A stretch of 64,000 nt of DNA from positions 248,001-312,000 of the forward strand of contig NZ_JACHEM010000005.1 in assembly GCF_014207445.1 (NCBI RefSeq). Direction: 5' to 3'. The translations under genes were made by a program, and so were the position numbers. Positions within the stretch are counted from its first letter, which is position 1; every line of letters begins with the position of its first letter. This document shows positions 8,253-16,949 of the stretch, one piece after another. The notes under the pieces are model-generated. The model was not told where the DNA came from and did not search any database. It worked only from the letters and a program-made list of their open reading frames with translations. The DNA comes from Streptomyces candidus (lineage in GTDB: Bacteria > Actinomycetota > Actinomycetes > Streptomycetales > Streptomycetaceae).

Positions 8253-9439
8253 AGCTGGTCGATCTCCTGAGCGGGTCGGGGCGGGGTGAGGGGAGCGGTG
8301 AGGACGGGGGTGTCGAGCGGGTCGTGGTGAATGCGGGCCTCGGGTGTGCCCTGGCGCAGCAGGACCTGCACGGCCGCGGTGACCATGCCGGGAGGGCCGC
8401 ACAGGAAGGCCTCGTGCTGGTTCCACGGCCCGAACTCGCGCAGGACCTGCGGGAGCGTGCCCTGCTGCCCGGGGATGTCCTCGTGGGAGACGGCCGCGCG
8501 GACCGACAGCCAGTGGTGGCGCTGGGCCAGGCGCAGCATGTCGTGGAGGCCGTACAGCTCACGGGCCGTCCGCGCTCCTACGAACAGGTCGGCGTACCGC
8601 CGCATGCCGGAGGCGGCGGCTTCTTCGAGCAGGGCGCGCACCGGTGCGAGGCCGGTGCCGCCGGCGACCAGCAGCAGGTCGCGGTCGCCCGCAGCGGCGA
8701 GCGTCATGTCCCCCTGCGGCGGCCCCAGCCGTACCCGGTGCCCCGGGGCGGCGCGGTGGACCAGCGCGTGGCTGACCTGCCCCCGGTGGACGGCGCGGAC
8801 GTGGAAGGTGAGCGAGTGGTCCGCGCGAGGCGCGTGAGCGGGCGAGTAGTGCCGCCACGTGCGGGGGTACCAGGGGGTCTCCATGCTCACGTACTGCCCG
8901 GCGACGTAGGGGTAGGGCAGGTCGGGCCGTACGGTGATCTCGGCGATGCCGTCGCCGCGGTGCTCGTGGCGGACGATCTGCGCCTCCCAGGTGGCCGGGC
9001 GCAGGCGGGTGTCGTCGGCGGCGGCCGCGGTCATCACCTGGGCGGCGACGGTGTAGGCGTGCGTCCAGGCGGCGGCGACCTCGGCGTTCCACGCGGTACC
9101 CGCGTAGCGGGCCAGGGAGGCCAGCAGGCATTCGCCGACCGCCGGATAGTGCGCCTCCAGTGCACCGAACTTGCGGTGGTCCTGCCCCAGCCGGGAGCAG
9201 AACCGGACGAGGTTGTCGACGTCGTCGACGAGATCGATGATGCGCAGCAGCCCACGCAGCAGGCGGTCGCGCTGGACGTCCATGTTGTCCGGGAAGAGCG
9301 CGCGCACTCCGGGATAACGGGCGAAGAGGACGGTGTAGAAGTAGACGGTCATTTCCGGAGCCTGTGGTGCGACCACCGCCAGGCTCGTGCGGATGAGCGA
9401 GATCTCCCGGTCCGTGAGCGGCGCGGACGTCACGTCCAT
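8249..9439 (-). CDS. hmp: Flavohaemoprotein (nitric oxide dioxygenase)
   Basis: This 396-residue protein has three domains. A globin at residues 1-140 carries the B10 Tyr35 (YFYTVLF) and the proximal haem His88 (GQDHRKFG). An FAD domain at residues 150-250 has the binding motif WRHYSPA. A NAD(P)H domain has LLVAGGTGLAPVRALL near residue 265 and FLCGPPGMV near residue 355. This is the full Hmp architecture at the family's usual length. The enzyme oxidises NO to nitrate using O2 and NAD(P)H in the cytoplasm. It is the first gene of a two-gene operon with the PNPOx-like gene. The last 30 residues are Pro-rich and dispensable-looking. Regulation by an NsrR-type repressor would be usual, but I did not find a convincing site. 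Confidence 0.93.
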   Translation of the reverse strand: MDVTSAPLTDREISLIRTSLAVVAPQAPEMTVYFYTVLFARYPGVRALFPDNMDVQRDRLLRGLLRIIDLVDDVDNLVRFCSRLGQDHRKFGALEAHYPAVGECLLASLARYAGTAWNAEVAAAWTHAYTVAAQVMTAAAADDTRLRPATWEAQIVRHEHRGDGIAEITVRPDLPYPYVAGQYVSMETPWYPRTWRHYSPAHAPRADHSLTFHVRAVHRGQVSHALVHRAAPGHRVRLGPPQGDMTLAAAGDRDLLLVAGGTGLAPVRALLEEAAASGMRRYADLFVGARTARELYGLHDMLRLAQRHHWLSVRAAVSHEDIPGQQGTLPQVLREFGPWNQHEAFLCGPPGMVTAAVQVLLRQGTPEARIHHDPLDTPVLTAPLTPPRPAQEIDQL

Positions 9440-10172
9440 CTCCCCGTCAGTACGGGGCGGCGGCGCACCCTCGCCGGGTGAGCGGGAACGGCGTGGGGGG
9501 AGCCGGGTGCCGCGGGCGACGTGGGGGTCACCGGGCTGGGCAGTTGTGCTGACAAGAGAACGTTCGCAATCCTAGGAGGAAATCCCATTCCGTTCGAGGC
9601 GGCGAGCCTCGAATGTTTGAACAGTGGACGAGCCATTGTGCATGGTGCGCGGCTGAACCGGACCCCTACCCCGGAAACCGATGCGAACTCGGTGATCTCG
9701 GCGCCGACCACGGGTTTGACCCCTGGCCGGCCTTCGGGGCGGCAGCGGGCGCGGCAGCGATGTCCGTGGTCCGCCGCCCGTGGATACAGCACCCAACCGC
9801 GGCAGTTCGGCAGCCCGTCGGCAAGTTCCGCTTATGGGGGGTGCGTTGCGTACCTTCCCTGGACGGTTCGCACACCCCGGCACCCCCGTCGGCTGGGCCG
9901 GGGTGCCAGGTGCCGACCGCGACCGAACCCTTCGGTTCGTCACCGTCGGCTGCACCACGGACAGCGTCGGCGGGACCGTCGGCCGGATCCGCGCACCCCC
10001 GCGATCACCAACAGTGCACGCCCGCCGCCCCGGTGGAGCGGCCGGCCGTCGTTTCCCGCTCTGCGGTGCGCCGGCCCCCTCCGAACGGCGGGGGCATGGT
10101 ACTCCGCGGCCCGGCGACCGCAGGAACCTCCCTGCGGAAGCACGGCACTTGAGCGGATGCTTGTATGTAGCA
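9440..10172. other. Long intergenic region between divergent genes
   Basis: These 733 bases lie between the leftward flavohaemoprotein gene and the rightward AMP-ligase gene. They contain a perfect 8-bp hairpin at 9593-9613 (ttcgaggc / gcctcgaa) in a less GC-rich stretch. The open frames here lack GC bias at the third position and a recognisable protein, so I call none. A 10-bp palindrome aatgatcatt (10172-10181) overlaps the ATG of the next gene and may be an operator, though it is short. Confidence 0.4.
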
Positions 10173-11855
10173 ATGATCATTGACATTCAGCACACCTACG
10201 AGCAGCGGACGTACCTGGACCACGTCCTGGAGCACTGGCACGAGGACGAGGACGCGGAGGTACTCGTCCAGGGCACCCAGCGGCTGACCGGAGGAGAGGC
10301 CCGTCGGCGGTTGTTCCGGCTGGGGCACGCGCTGCGCAGGCAGGGGCTCGCGCCGGGCGACGGGGTGGGGCTCTTCCTGGCCAACCGGGTGGACTCCGTC
10401 CTGGTACAGCTCGCCGTCCACCTCATCGGCTGCCGCGTGGTGTTCCTGCCGCCCGAGCCCGGCCCCGGGGAACTCGCCGCGCTGGTCGAACAGTCCGGGG
10501 CGCGCGTGGTGGTCACCGACCCACTCTTCGCGCAGCGGGCCGCCGCAGCGGCCGGTCGCAGCGTTCACGCGCCCGTACTGCTCGGCCTCGGGCCCTGCGA
10601 GGAGCAGTGCGCGGACCTGCTGGCACTGGAGGCCGAGTGTCCCGCGGTGCGCCCCGAGCACGTGCCCGCACCGGGAACGGACGAGGCCGTTACCGTCCTC
10701 TACACCGGCGGCACCCTGGGCCGCCCCAAACTCGCCGCGCACAGCCACCGCCTCTACGACGCGCTGGTGGACCTGACGAAGGGCGACTCCGAGGACTCCG
10801 GCCCGACAGCCTTCCTGGCCGCGCCTCCGGCCTCACTCCCCGATGCCGACACGGACGCGGTCCTGGACCCGACCACGGACCCGGTCCGGCACCGGGTGCT
10901 CGCCGCCACGCTCCTCACCCACGGAAGCGGGCATCTCACCGCGATTCAGGCGCTGGTGACGGGGTCCGTCCTCGTGGTGCTGCCCGAGTTCGACGCCGGG
11001 GCCGCGCTGAAGGTGCTGCGCGAGGAGCGGATCACCGCGGTCATGTTCGTCCCGCCGATGCTGTACGCGCTCCTGGACCACCCGCGGTGCGAGCCGGGAG
11101 CCCTCCCCGCGCTGCGGCGCGTCGTCGTCGGGGGTGCGGCCACCTCGCCCACCCGGCTCCAGCAGGGCGTCGACGTCCTCGGCCCCGTGCTCAGCCAGGG
11201 CTACGGACAGTCGGAGGCACTGGGCATCACCGCGTTCGGCGCGGAGGACCTCTCCTCGGAGGGAGCCCGGCGACCCGAACTCTGGCGCAGCTGCGGCCGG
11301 GCGATATCGGACACCGAGATCGAGATCCGTGCCGAGGGCAGCGCGACATCCCTGCCCGTCGGGCGGATCGGCGAGGTCTGCGTACGGGGCAGGACGGTGA
11401 TGCTCGGCTACTACGAGGATCCGGAGCGCACCGCCGAGGCGCTGCACGACGGCTGGCTGCGCACCGGGGACATGGGCTACCTCGACGCCGAGGGATACCT
11501 CTACCTCGTCGACCGGGCCAAGGACATCATCGTCACCGGCAGCACCAGCGACAACGTCTACTCCCGCGTGCTGGAGGACTTCCTGCTCACGATGCCGGGT
11601 GTGCGCGACGCGGCGGCAGTGGGCGTACCCGACGAGGAGTACGGGGAGGCGGTCCAGGTCTTCCTTGCCACGGCGGAGGGTGCCGACGTCGACCCGGAGG
11701 CGGTCGGGGCCGCGGTGAGCGCCGAGCTGGGGGAGCTGTACGCTCCGCGCAGGACGGTCCTGCTGGACCGCCTGCCGACGACCAACGTCGGCAAGGTGGA
11801 CAAGAAGGCGCTGCGTGCCGCGTGGACCCACAAGGTGTCCCCGGACATGCCGTAG
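10173..11855 (+). CDS. AMP-forming acyl-adenylating enzyme (acyl-CoA / acyl-ACP ligase family)
   Basis: This 560-residue ANL-superfamily enzyme activates a carboxylic acid with ATP. The P-loop-like motif is LYTGGTLGRPK near residue 175, with Gly replacing the usual Ser. Later motifs are GYGQSEALG near residue 345, GWLRTGDMGYL and YLVDRAKDIIVTGS near residues 430-455, and the C-terminal catalytic Lys in TNVGKVDKKALR. All core motifs are present, so it should be active. No carrier protein, thioesterase or transferase is fused or adjacent, so the acceptor (CoA or a carrier elsewhere) is unknown. The ATG at 10173 is the first in-frame start that follows the poorly coding region. The gene is single and followed by a strong terminator hairpin. 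Confidence 0.88.
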   Translation: MIIDIQHTYEQRTYLDHVLEHWHEDEDAEVLVQGTQRLTGGEARRRLFRLGHALRRQGLAPGDGVGLFLANRVDSVLVQLAVHLIGCRVVFLPPEPGPGELAALVEQSGARVVVTDPLFAQRAAAAAGRSVHAPVLLGLGPCEEQCADLLALEAECPAVRPEHVPAPGTDEAVTVLYTGGTLGRPKLAAHSHRLYDALVDLTKGDSEDSGPTAFLAAPPASLPDADTDAVLDPTTDPVRHRVLAATLLTHGSGHLTAIQALVTGSVLVVLPEFDAGAALKVLREERITAVMFVPPMLYALLDHPRCEPGALPALRRVVVGGAATSPTRLQQGVDVLGPVLSQGYGQSEALGITAFGAEDLSSEGARRPELWRSCGRAISDTEIEIRAEGSATSLPVGRIGEVCVRGRTVMLGYYEDPERTAEALHDGWLRTGDMGYLDAEGYLYLVDRAKDIIVTGSTSDNVYSRVLEDFLLTMPGVRDAAAVGVPDEEYGEAVQVFLATAEGADVDPEAVGAAVSAELGELYAPRRTVLLDRLPTTNVGKVDKKALRAAWTHKVSPDMP

Positions 11856-11866
11856 TGCGGCGCGGA

Positions 11867-11905
11867 CCCGGGCCCGGGAGTCGCCCCGGCTTCTCCGGGC
11901 CCGGG
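11867..11905 (+). terminator. Rho-independent-type hairpin after the AMP-ligase gene
   Basis: A perfect 11-bp GC stem cccgggcccgg / ccgggcccggg begins 12 bases past the stop codon and has a 17-base loop. Confidence 0.6.
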
Positions 11906-12299
11906 GACCGCCGCGGTCGGCTGCCGGCGGACGGCCCCGCAGCCGTTCGTGCCCACCTTCTGGTTGCATGAACAACCCCATTGCCCCAGCCAGGAGTTGA
12001 GCTGTGCGCACAGGCGTCCCTCTCGCCCATCACCGGCCGGGCAGGCTGCTCAGGGCGGGCCGGGCGTTGGTCCTGAACGCCTCGGACACCCCCGAGGCGC
12101 GGGAGCGGGCGGATGCCCGTTGCGCAGGGCGGAGCCGATTCTGCCCGAGCAGCAGTCCCTGGTGCCCGCATCCCCCCGGCGCGGTCCGTTGTCCCGGGGG
12201 CCGGCCCCCGTCCTCGAATGTCCGTCAACGCGGATCAATCCAGTTCGGGAACTCGGTCCCTTGGGTCCCTCGCGTCCCTCGGCCATCGGTGCGGGGACG

Positions 12300-12430
12300 T
12301 GCCGGGGGGACAGTGCGTTGCGGGGCCCGGCCAGCCGGAGGGTGGGGGCGGCGTCCCGCTCGTTCCGCGGCCAGACACGTACCTGGCGGGCTTCCCAGCG
12401 GCCGGAGCCGAGTTCAAGGGTGAACGACAC
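12300..12430 (-). pseudogene. Possible 5' remnant of an unidentified gene
   Basis: Starting from a GTG at 12430, nine bases past the dehydrogenase stop, a minus-strand frame reads about 40 residues (starting SFTLELGSGRWEARQVRVWP). The third codon positions are GC-biased and the composition is protein-like. Beyond about 12300 the bias is lost and no product is recognisable. I infer the truncated start of a gene that once continued the carbohydrate operon. The rest of 11906-12438 holds no supported gene; a GTG with an AGGAG at 12004 opens a rightward frame that does not look like a protein. Confidence 0.3.
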
Positions 12431-12438
12431 CTCGACCT

Positions 12439-13464
12439 TCAGGCGGAGTGGAGAAGCGTCTCGGCCCGGACGGGGTCCGCGAAGGGCAGTCCGCGCGCGT
12501 GTCGTTCCAGCTCGTCGAGGGCGGTGTGGGTCATCCGGCCCAGTTCGTTGCCGAGGGATCCGGCCATGTGCGGGGTGAGGAGCACGTTCGGCAGGTCGTA
12601 CAGGGGGGAGCTGCCGGGCAGCACCTCGGGGTCGGTCACGTCCAGCACGGCGTGCAGCCGCCCCGACACCAGTTCCGCCGTGAGGGCCTCGGTGTCGATC
12701 AGACTGCCCCGCGCGGTGTTGACGACCGTGGCACCGTCCGGCAACAGCGCGAGCCGCCTGCGATCGAGGAGGTGGCGGGTGGCCGGGAGTTCCGGCGCGT
12801 GCAGGGTGATCACGTCGCAGGCCGCCGCGAGTTCGTCCAGCGGCACGGACCGCGCCCCCATCGCCTCGGCGTCCTCGGGCCGCACGTAGGGGTCGTACAG
12901 CAGGATGCGGAGGTCGTAGGGGCGCAGCAGCTCGATGACCCGCCGGCCGATCCGGGAGGCGCCCACGACGCCGACCGTGCGACGGTAGTTCCCGCGGTCG
13001 GCGACCAGGTCGAGGGGGTTGACCCGGTCCCGCGCCGCCCGGTACGCCAGGGCCGCACCCAGGACGCCCTTCCCCGCGAACAGGATCGCGGCGACGGTGT
13101 ACTCGGCGACCGGCAGGGCGTTGGCGCGGGCCGCCGACGCCACCGTGATGCCGCGCTCCCAGCAGGCGTCGGTGACGTGGTGCTTCACCGAACCGGCGGC
13201 GTGCACCACGGTCCGCAGCCGGGGCATCAGCTCAAGGGCGGCCGACGTCAGGGGCGGACAGCCCCAGCCCGTGAGCAGGGCCTCGGCGCGGCCGAGTTCG
13301 GCCGCGTGGGCGGGGTCGTGGAAGTCCCGCACGACCCGCGCGGGGTCGGTGTCCGCGATCCGCGTCAGCCGGGCCAGGGACTCCTCGTCGAACAGTGCCT
13401 GCATGACCGGCGGGTCCATCGCGAGGACGGTGCGCGGGCGGCGGACGGGTGCGGGGGTGCTCAT
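12439..13464 (-). CDS. D-isomer-specific 2-hydroxyacid dehydrogenase (phosphoglycerate dehydrogenase-like)
   Basis: This 341-residue NAD(P)-dependent oxidoreductase has a Rossmann motif VGVVGASRIGRRV near residue 165, with Ala-Ser in place of the second Gly of GxGxxG. It also has the Arg-containing signature VNTARGSLIDTEAL near residue 250, Glu in DPEVLPGSSPLYDLPN, and the catalytic His in LTPHMAGS. It should reduce or oxidise a 2-keto/2-hydroxy acid. The ATG overlaps the TGA of the upstream permease gene (ATGA), making it the last gene of the sugar-import operon. It therefore probably handles an acid produced from the imported sugar, for example after uronic acid breakdown, rather than serine synthesis. 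That link is inference. Confidence 0.88.
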   Translation of the reverse strand: MSTPAPVRRPRTVLAMDPPVMQALFDEESLARLTRIADTDPARVVRDFHDPAHAAELGRAEALLTGWGCPPLTSAALELMPRLRTVVHAAGSVKHHVTDACWERGITVASAARANALPVAEYTVAAILFAGKGVLGAALAYRAARDRVNPLDLVADRGNYRRTVGVVGASRIGRRVIELLRPYDLRILLYDPYVRPEDAEAMGARSVPLDELAAACDVITLHAPELPATRHLLDRRRLALLPDGATVVNTARGSLIDTEALTAELVSGRLHAVLDVTDPEVLPGSSPLYDLPNVLLTPHMAGSLGNELGRMTHTALDELERHARGLPFADPVRAETLLHSA

Positions 13465-14393
13465 TTGACGGCTCCTGCGGTGAGGCCCGAGCGCCAGTAG
13501 CGCTGCAGGCAGACGAAGGCCAGAACCAGCGGCAGCACCGAGACGAGCGAGCCGGTGACGAGCAGGGCGTACTGCTCCGGGTACTGCGACAGGTTGGCGT
13601 TCCAGGTGAAAAGGCCCAGGCCGACCGGGTAGAGCTGGTGGTCGTTCAGCATCACGAGCGGCAGGAAGAAGTTGTTCCAGCTGCCGGTGAAGGAGAACAG
13701 GAAGACCGTCATGAAGGCGGGCCGCATCATCGGCAGCGCGATCGAGAAGAAGATCCGCAGTTCGCCCGCCCCGTCCATCCGGGCCGCCTCCAGGGTCTCG
13801 GCGGGCACGTATCCGTCGGAGAAGACGCGGGAGAGGTAGACGCCGAACGGGTTCGCCAGGGCGGGGATCAGGACGGCCCAGTAGGTGTCGATCAGGCCGG
13901 CCTTCGAGGCGAGCAGGTAGATCGGCAGCGAGATCACCGTGGAGGGCACCAGCAGCCCCAGCAGCACGAAGCCGTACAGCTTCTCCCGCCCCGCGAAGGC
14001 GTACTTGTCGAACGCGTACCCGGCGGCGAGGCACAGCAGGGTCGAGGCGGCCGAGCCGACGACGGAGTACAGGGCGCTGTTGGCGAGCCAGCGGCCGAAG
14101 ACGCCGTCGTGGTAGGCGAACAGGTCCGCGAGGTTGGCGAAAAGGTTGAAGTCGCCCAGCAGGAATCCCGGCCGGCCGAAGAGGTCGCCGTTGTCCTTCG
14201 TCGCGGCGAGCAGCAGCCAGGTGACGGGCATGAGCATGTAGAACGACATCAGCAGGAGCACGCCGTTGACGGCCGTCCGTGAACCGAGGCCCGCCCTGGG
14301 GCGGCGCGCGCGGCGGGGGGACGGGGACGGCCCGGGACCGGTCCGCCGGGGCGGCGCCGTGGGAGGGGAGGAGGTGAGGGTGGGCATGCTCAT
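13461..14393 (-). CDS. Carbohydrate ABC transporter permease, MalG type
   Basis: This 310-residue inner-membrane permease follows a 40-residue basic and Pro-rich cytoplasmic tail and has about six membrane spans. The EAA loop that contacts the ATPase reads ETLEAARMDGAGELRIFFSIALP near residues 200-222, the family consensus. It forms the translocation channel with the next permease. The start overlaps the stop of that gene (ATGA). No ATPase is encoded in the operon. In Streptomyces such CUT1 importers usually share the single ATPase MsiK, encoded elsewhere. Confidence 0.93.
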   Translation of the reverse strand: MSMPTLTSSPPTAPPRRTGPGPSPSPRRARRPRAGLGSRTAVNGVLLLMSFYMLMPVTWLLLAATKDNGDLFGRPGFLLGDFNLFANLADLFAYHDGVFGRWLANSALYSVVGSAASTLLCLAAGYAFDKYAFAGREKLYGFVLLGLLVPSTVISLPIYLLASKAGLIDTYWAVLIPALANPFGVYLSRVFSDGYVPAETLEAARMDGAGELRIFFSIALPMMRPAFMTVFLFSFTGSWNNFFLPLVMLNDHQLYPVGLGLFTWNANLSQYPEQYALLVTGSLVSVLPLVLAFVCLQRYWRSGLTAGAVK

Positions 14394-15310
14394 GCTTCCT
14401 TCCACCGGTTGCCGAGCTTGGTGACGACGAAGGAGAGCACGACGCCGAGCAGCGCGAGCAGCAGGGACGCGGCGGCGGCGAGGCCGAAGTCGTGCTGGGA
14501 GAAGGCCGCCTGGTAGATGAACATCGTGGGCGACCAGTCGGCGGAGAGCCCCGCCGTGTGGGCGCGGAAGGTCTCGGGTTCGGTGAACAGCTGGATCGCC
14601 CCGATGGACGTGAAGAGCGTGGTCAGCACCACGGACGACCGGATCATCGGCAGCTTGACCGCCCAGGCGGTACGGAGGCCGCCGGCGCCGTCGACGGTCG
14701 CGGCCTCCAGGGTCTCGCGCGGGATCGCCTGGAGAGCGGCGTAGAAGATCACCATGTTGTAGCCGATCCACTGCCAGGCGGCGGCGTTGACCATGGAGAA
14801 GAGGATCGCGTCGGGTCCCAGGAAGTCCGCCTCGGCACCGAACAGGTTCAGCGCCTGGTGCACCGGGCTGAGACCGGGGGTGTACAGGAACACCCAGATG
14901 ATCGCCGCGATCATGCCCGGCACGGCGTGCGGCAGGAAGGCGGCGAGCTGGAAGAAGCGCTTGGCGCGCGCCGCGGCCGAGTCGATGAGCAGGGCCAGGA
15001 CGAGCGCCCCGCCGATCATCACCGGGATGTAGACCGCGCAGTACAGGGCGATGTGGAGGAAGCCCTCCTGGAAGGAGGGGTTCGTGGCGGCGCGGACGTA
15101 GTTGCCGAGCCCGCTGAACACCGTCTCGGTGCCGCCGAAGCCCAGCCCGGAGGACTGCTCGCGGAACAGGCTCAGATAGGCCGCGTACCCGATGGGTGCG
15201 ACGAGGGTGACCAGGAACAGCAGCAGGAACGGGCCGATCAGCAGGGCTGCGGCGCCGCGCTGCCCGCGGCGGGCGGTCGCGCCCGCGGAGGTGGAGAGCC
15301 GTGAGGCCAC
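14390..15310 (-). CDS. Carbohydrate ABC transporter permease, MalF type
   Basis: This 306-residue permease has six predicted spans, starting with LLIGPFLLLFLVTLVAPIGY. Its EAA loop is ETLEAATVDGAGGLRTAWAVKLP near residues 205-228. The GTG start at 15310 is supported by AAGGAG seven bases upstream. It sits between the binding-protein gene and the MalG-type permease, the canonical CUT1 order (binding protein, F, G). It works with those two proteins to import an oligosaccharide, probably a galactoside or a uronic-acid-containing sugar given the neighbouring hydrolase and lyase. Confidence 0.93.
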   Translation of the reverse strand: MASRLSTSAGATARRGQRGAAALLIGPFLLLFLVTLVAPIGYAAYLSLFREQSSGLGFGGTETVFSGLGNYVRAATNPSFQEGFLHIALYCAVYIPVMIGGALVLALLIDSAAARAKRFFQLAAFLPHAVPGMIAAIIWVFLYTPGLSPVHQALNLFGAEADFLGPDAILFSMVNAAAWQWIGYNMVIFYAALQAIPRETLEAATVDGAGGLRTAWAVKLPMIRSSVVLTTLFTSIGAIQLFTEPETFRAHTAGLSADWSPTMFIYQAAFSQHDFGLAAAASLLLALLGVVLSFVVTKLGNRWKEA

Positions 15311-15402
15311 CGGGGGGCTCCTTGGGGGAGAGGGGTGCACGGAGCGGGGCGGGGGCGTGGCCGCCGGGGGCGCGGCGTGGCGTGCGGGCCCCCGGCGGGA
15401 CG

Positions 15403-16725
15403 TCACTTCGCGAGCCGCAGCCCGCGGTCGGTGACGAGCTTCTCCGCGGCGGCCTGGCCCTGGGCGAAGGCGGGCCAGAAGTCGCCGGTCTTCGCCTTGC
15501 CGAGGGCCGCCGTCAGCTCCACGGACGTGGCGTTGTGGACGGGGCTCCAGACCCAGCCGTCCCGGATCTTCGCGGCCTGCGCGGACGCGGTGGCGTAGAT
15601 GTCCTGGCTGCCGTAGAACTTCGTGTCGAAGGAGGCCGCGGCGGCGGCACGCAGCTTCTCGTCCGCCGGGAGCGCGGAGGAGGTGCCCAGGCTCAGCCGG
15701 GCACGGACCGCAGCCTCGTCGGTCGTGGCCCAGGTGATGAACTTGGCGGCCGCGGCGGCCTTGTCGCTGTTCTTGACGATGGCGAAGGACGAGCCGCCCG
15801 CCATGCCGATCCGGCCGTCGCCCCAGCCCGGCATGGGCGCCGAGGCCCACTTGCCCGCCTGCGCGGGCTGCTCGGTCTTGAGGCCGCCGGCGCCCCAGGA
15901 GGCGCTTATCCGGGTCCAGACGTGGCCGTCGGTGGTGGCCTTGGTGGAGGCCGGGCTCCACGCCTTGTGGTTGAAGACCAGGTCCTTCTCGACCAGGTCG
16001 CCCCAGTAGTCGGCGACCTTGTTCGTCGCCGGGCCGTCGATGTCGACCTTCCAGGCGTCACCCTCGGCGGCGTACCACTGGGCGCCGGCCTGCTGCGCGA
16101 GCGCGGCCCAGGTGGCGACGTCGTCGCTCCAGAAGGAGGTCGCACGGGACGCGGGGTCGACCTTCTTGATCTTCTCGGCGGCCGATCGGTACTCCTCCCA
16201 CGTGGTGGGGACGTCGATCTTGTGCTTCTCGAAGAGGTCCTTGCGGTAGTACATGATCTGCGGGCCCACGTCGAACGGGGCGGCCCACTGCTTGCCGCCG
16301 AGCGTCACGAGCGAGCGGACCTGCTCGGGGGACTTCCGCACGGTGTCGCCGAGCAGCTCCGAGGAGTCGGCGAGCAGCCCCTGCGTGACGAGGTCGGGCA
16401 GGGCCTGGTACTCCACGTTCATCACGTCGGGGCCGTTGCCCGCCTTGACGCCCTTGGCGAGTTTGTCGTAGCCGCCGGCCAGCCCGGCGGGGACCTCGGA
16501 GAATCTGACCTTGACGTCGTCGTGCGCGGCGTTGAACGCTTCGGCGGTCTCCTTGGTGCCGGGCATCCATGACCAGTAGGTGATCTCCACCGGCTTCGCA
16601 GCCGTGCCGGTGCCCGGATCACCCGCCGTGCCGGAGTCGGTGCCGCCGCAGGCGGTGGTGAGGACCGCCACGGTGGTGAGGACGGCCGCCAGGGTCAGGG
16701 GAGAGGTACGGGAGAGGGGCTTCAT
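15403..16725 (-). CDS. Sugar-binding lipoprotein of the ABC importer (extracellular solute-binding protein family 1)
   Basis: This 440-residue protein has a lipoprotein signal: a hydrophobic core, then LTTACGG, with the Cys near residue 26 to be lipidated. The mature part starts with the family pattern EITYWSWMPGTKE and continues with GPDVMNVEYQALPDLV, YYRKDLFEKHKIDVPTTWEE and GGSSFAIVKNSDKAAAAAKF. It captures the sugar outside the membrane and delivers it to the two permeases. AGGAG precedes the ATG at 16725 at good spacing. An in-frame ATG 16 codons earlier lacks support. It is the first gene of the import operon, so the promoter lies to its right, in 16726-16949. Confidence 0.93.
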   Translation of the reverse strand: MKPLSRTSPLTLAAVLTTVAVLTTACGGTDSGTAGDPGTGTAAKPVEITYWSWMPGTKETAEAFNAAHDDVKVRFSEVPAGLAGGYDKLAKGVKAGNGPDVMNVEYQALPDLVTQGLLADSSELLGDTVRKSPEQVRSLVTLGGKQWAAPFDVGPQIMYYRKDLFEKHKIDVPTTWEEYRSAAEKIKKVDPASRATSFWSDDVATWAALAQQAGAQWYAAEGDAWKVDIDGPATNKVADYWGDLVEKDLVFNHKAWSPASTKATTDGHVWTRISASWGAGGLKTEQPAQAGKWASAPMPGWGDGRIGMAGGSSFAIVKNSDKAAAAAKFITWATTDEAAVRARLSLGTSSALPADEKLRAAAAASFDTKFYGSQDIYATASAQAAKIRDGWVWSPVHNATSVELTAALGKAKTGDFWPAFAQGQAAAEKLVTDRGLRLAK

Positions 16726-16835
16726 TGCACTGACTCCTACGAGAAGGACCGTGGGTCGTGGGATGTGACGCACATCCTTCGGTCGCAGTCGATCGAAGTC
16801 AATAGAAAAGAACCAAGCGATCAGCTCGGAACGGT

Positions 16836-16847
16836 ATCGATCGATCG
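16836..16847. promoter_or_regulatory. Candidate operator upstream of the sugar-import operon
   Basis: The 12-mer atcgatcgatcg contains a 10-bp palindrome. It lies 111 bases upstream of the binding-protein start, in the least GC-rich part of the 16726-16949 gap. A related atcgatcg occurs at 19952-19959, beside the regulator gene and upstream of the lyase gene. Binding by the neighbouring DeoR-type regulator is inferred. Confidence 0.3.
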
Positions 16848-16949
16848 GAACTGAGCTTTTCGCGGGAAGTGATCAGCCAGAGGCGGAGGCAAACGTCCCG
16901 GACCGGATGATTGCGGGCGGGTGGCCGGGCCGGAGCTCCGCCCAGCCCC

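Noticed and set aside
9630..9690. A tRNA-like T-arm reading on the minus strand (ggttca with flanking pairs)
   Set aside because: No acceptor stem, anticodon arm or D arm could be built around it, so neither a tRNA gene nor an attachment site is supported.
9613..10152. A 179-codon frame before the acyl-adenylating enzyme gene
   Set aside because: It has no ribosome site, no GC3 bias and no recognisable family, with Pro/Ser/Ala-rich content typical of non-coding GC-rich DNA.
12004..12423. GTG-initiated frame with an AGGAG upstream
   Set aside because: The first 40 codons are weakly coding-like, but no family is recognisable and the rest is Arg/Gly/Pro-rich. The opposite strand shows a better, though short, reading.
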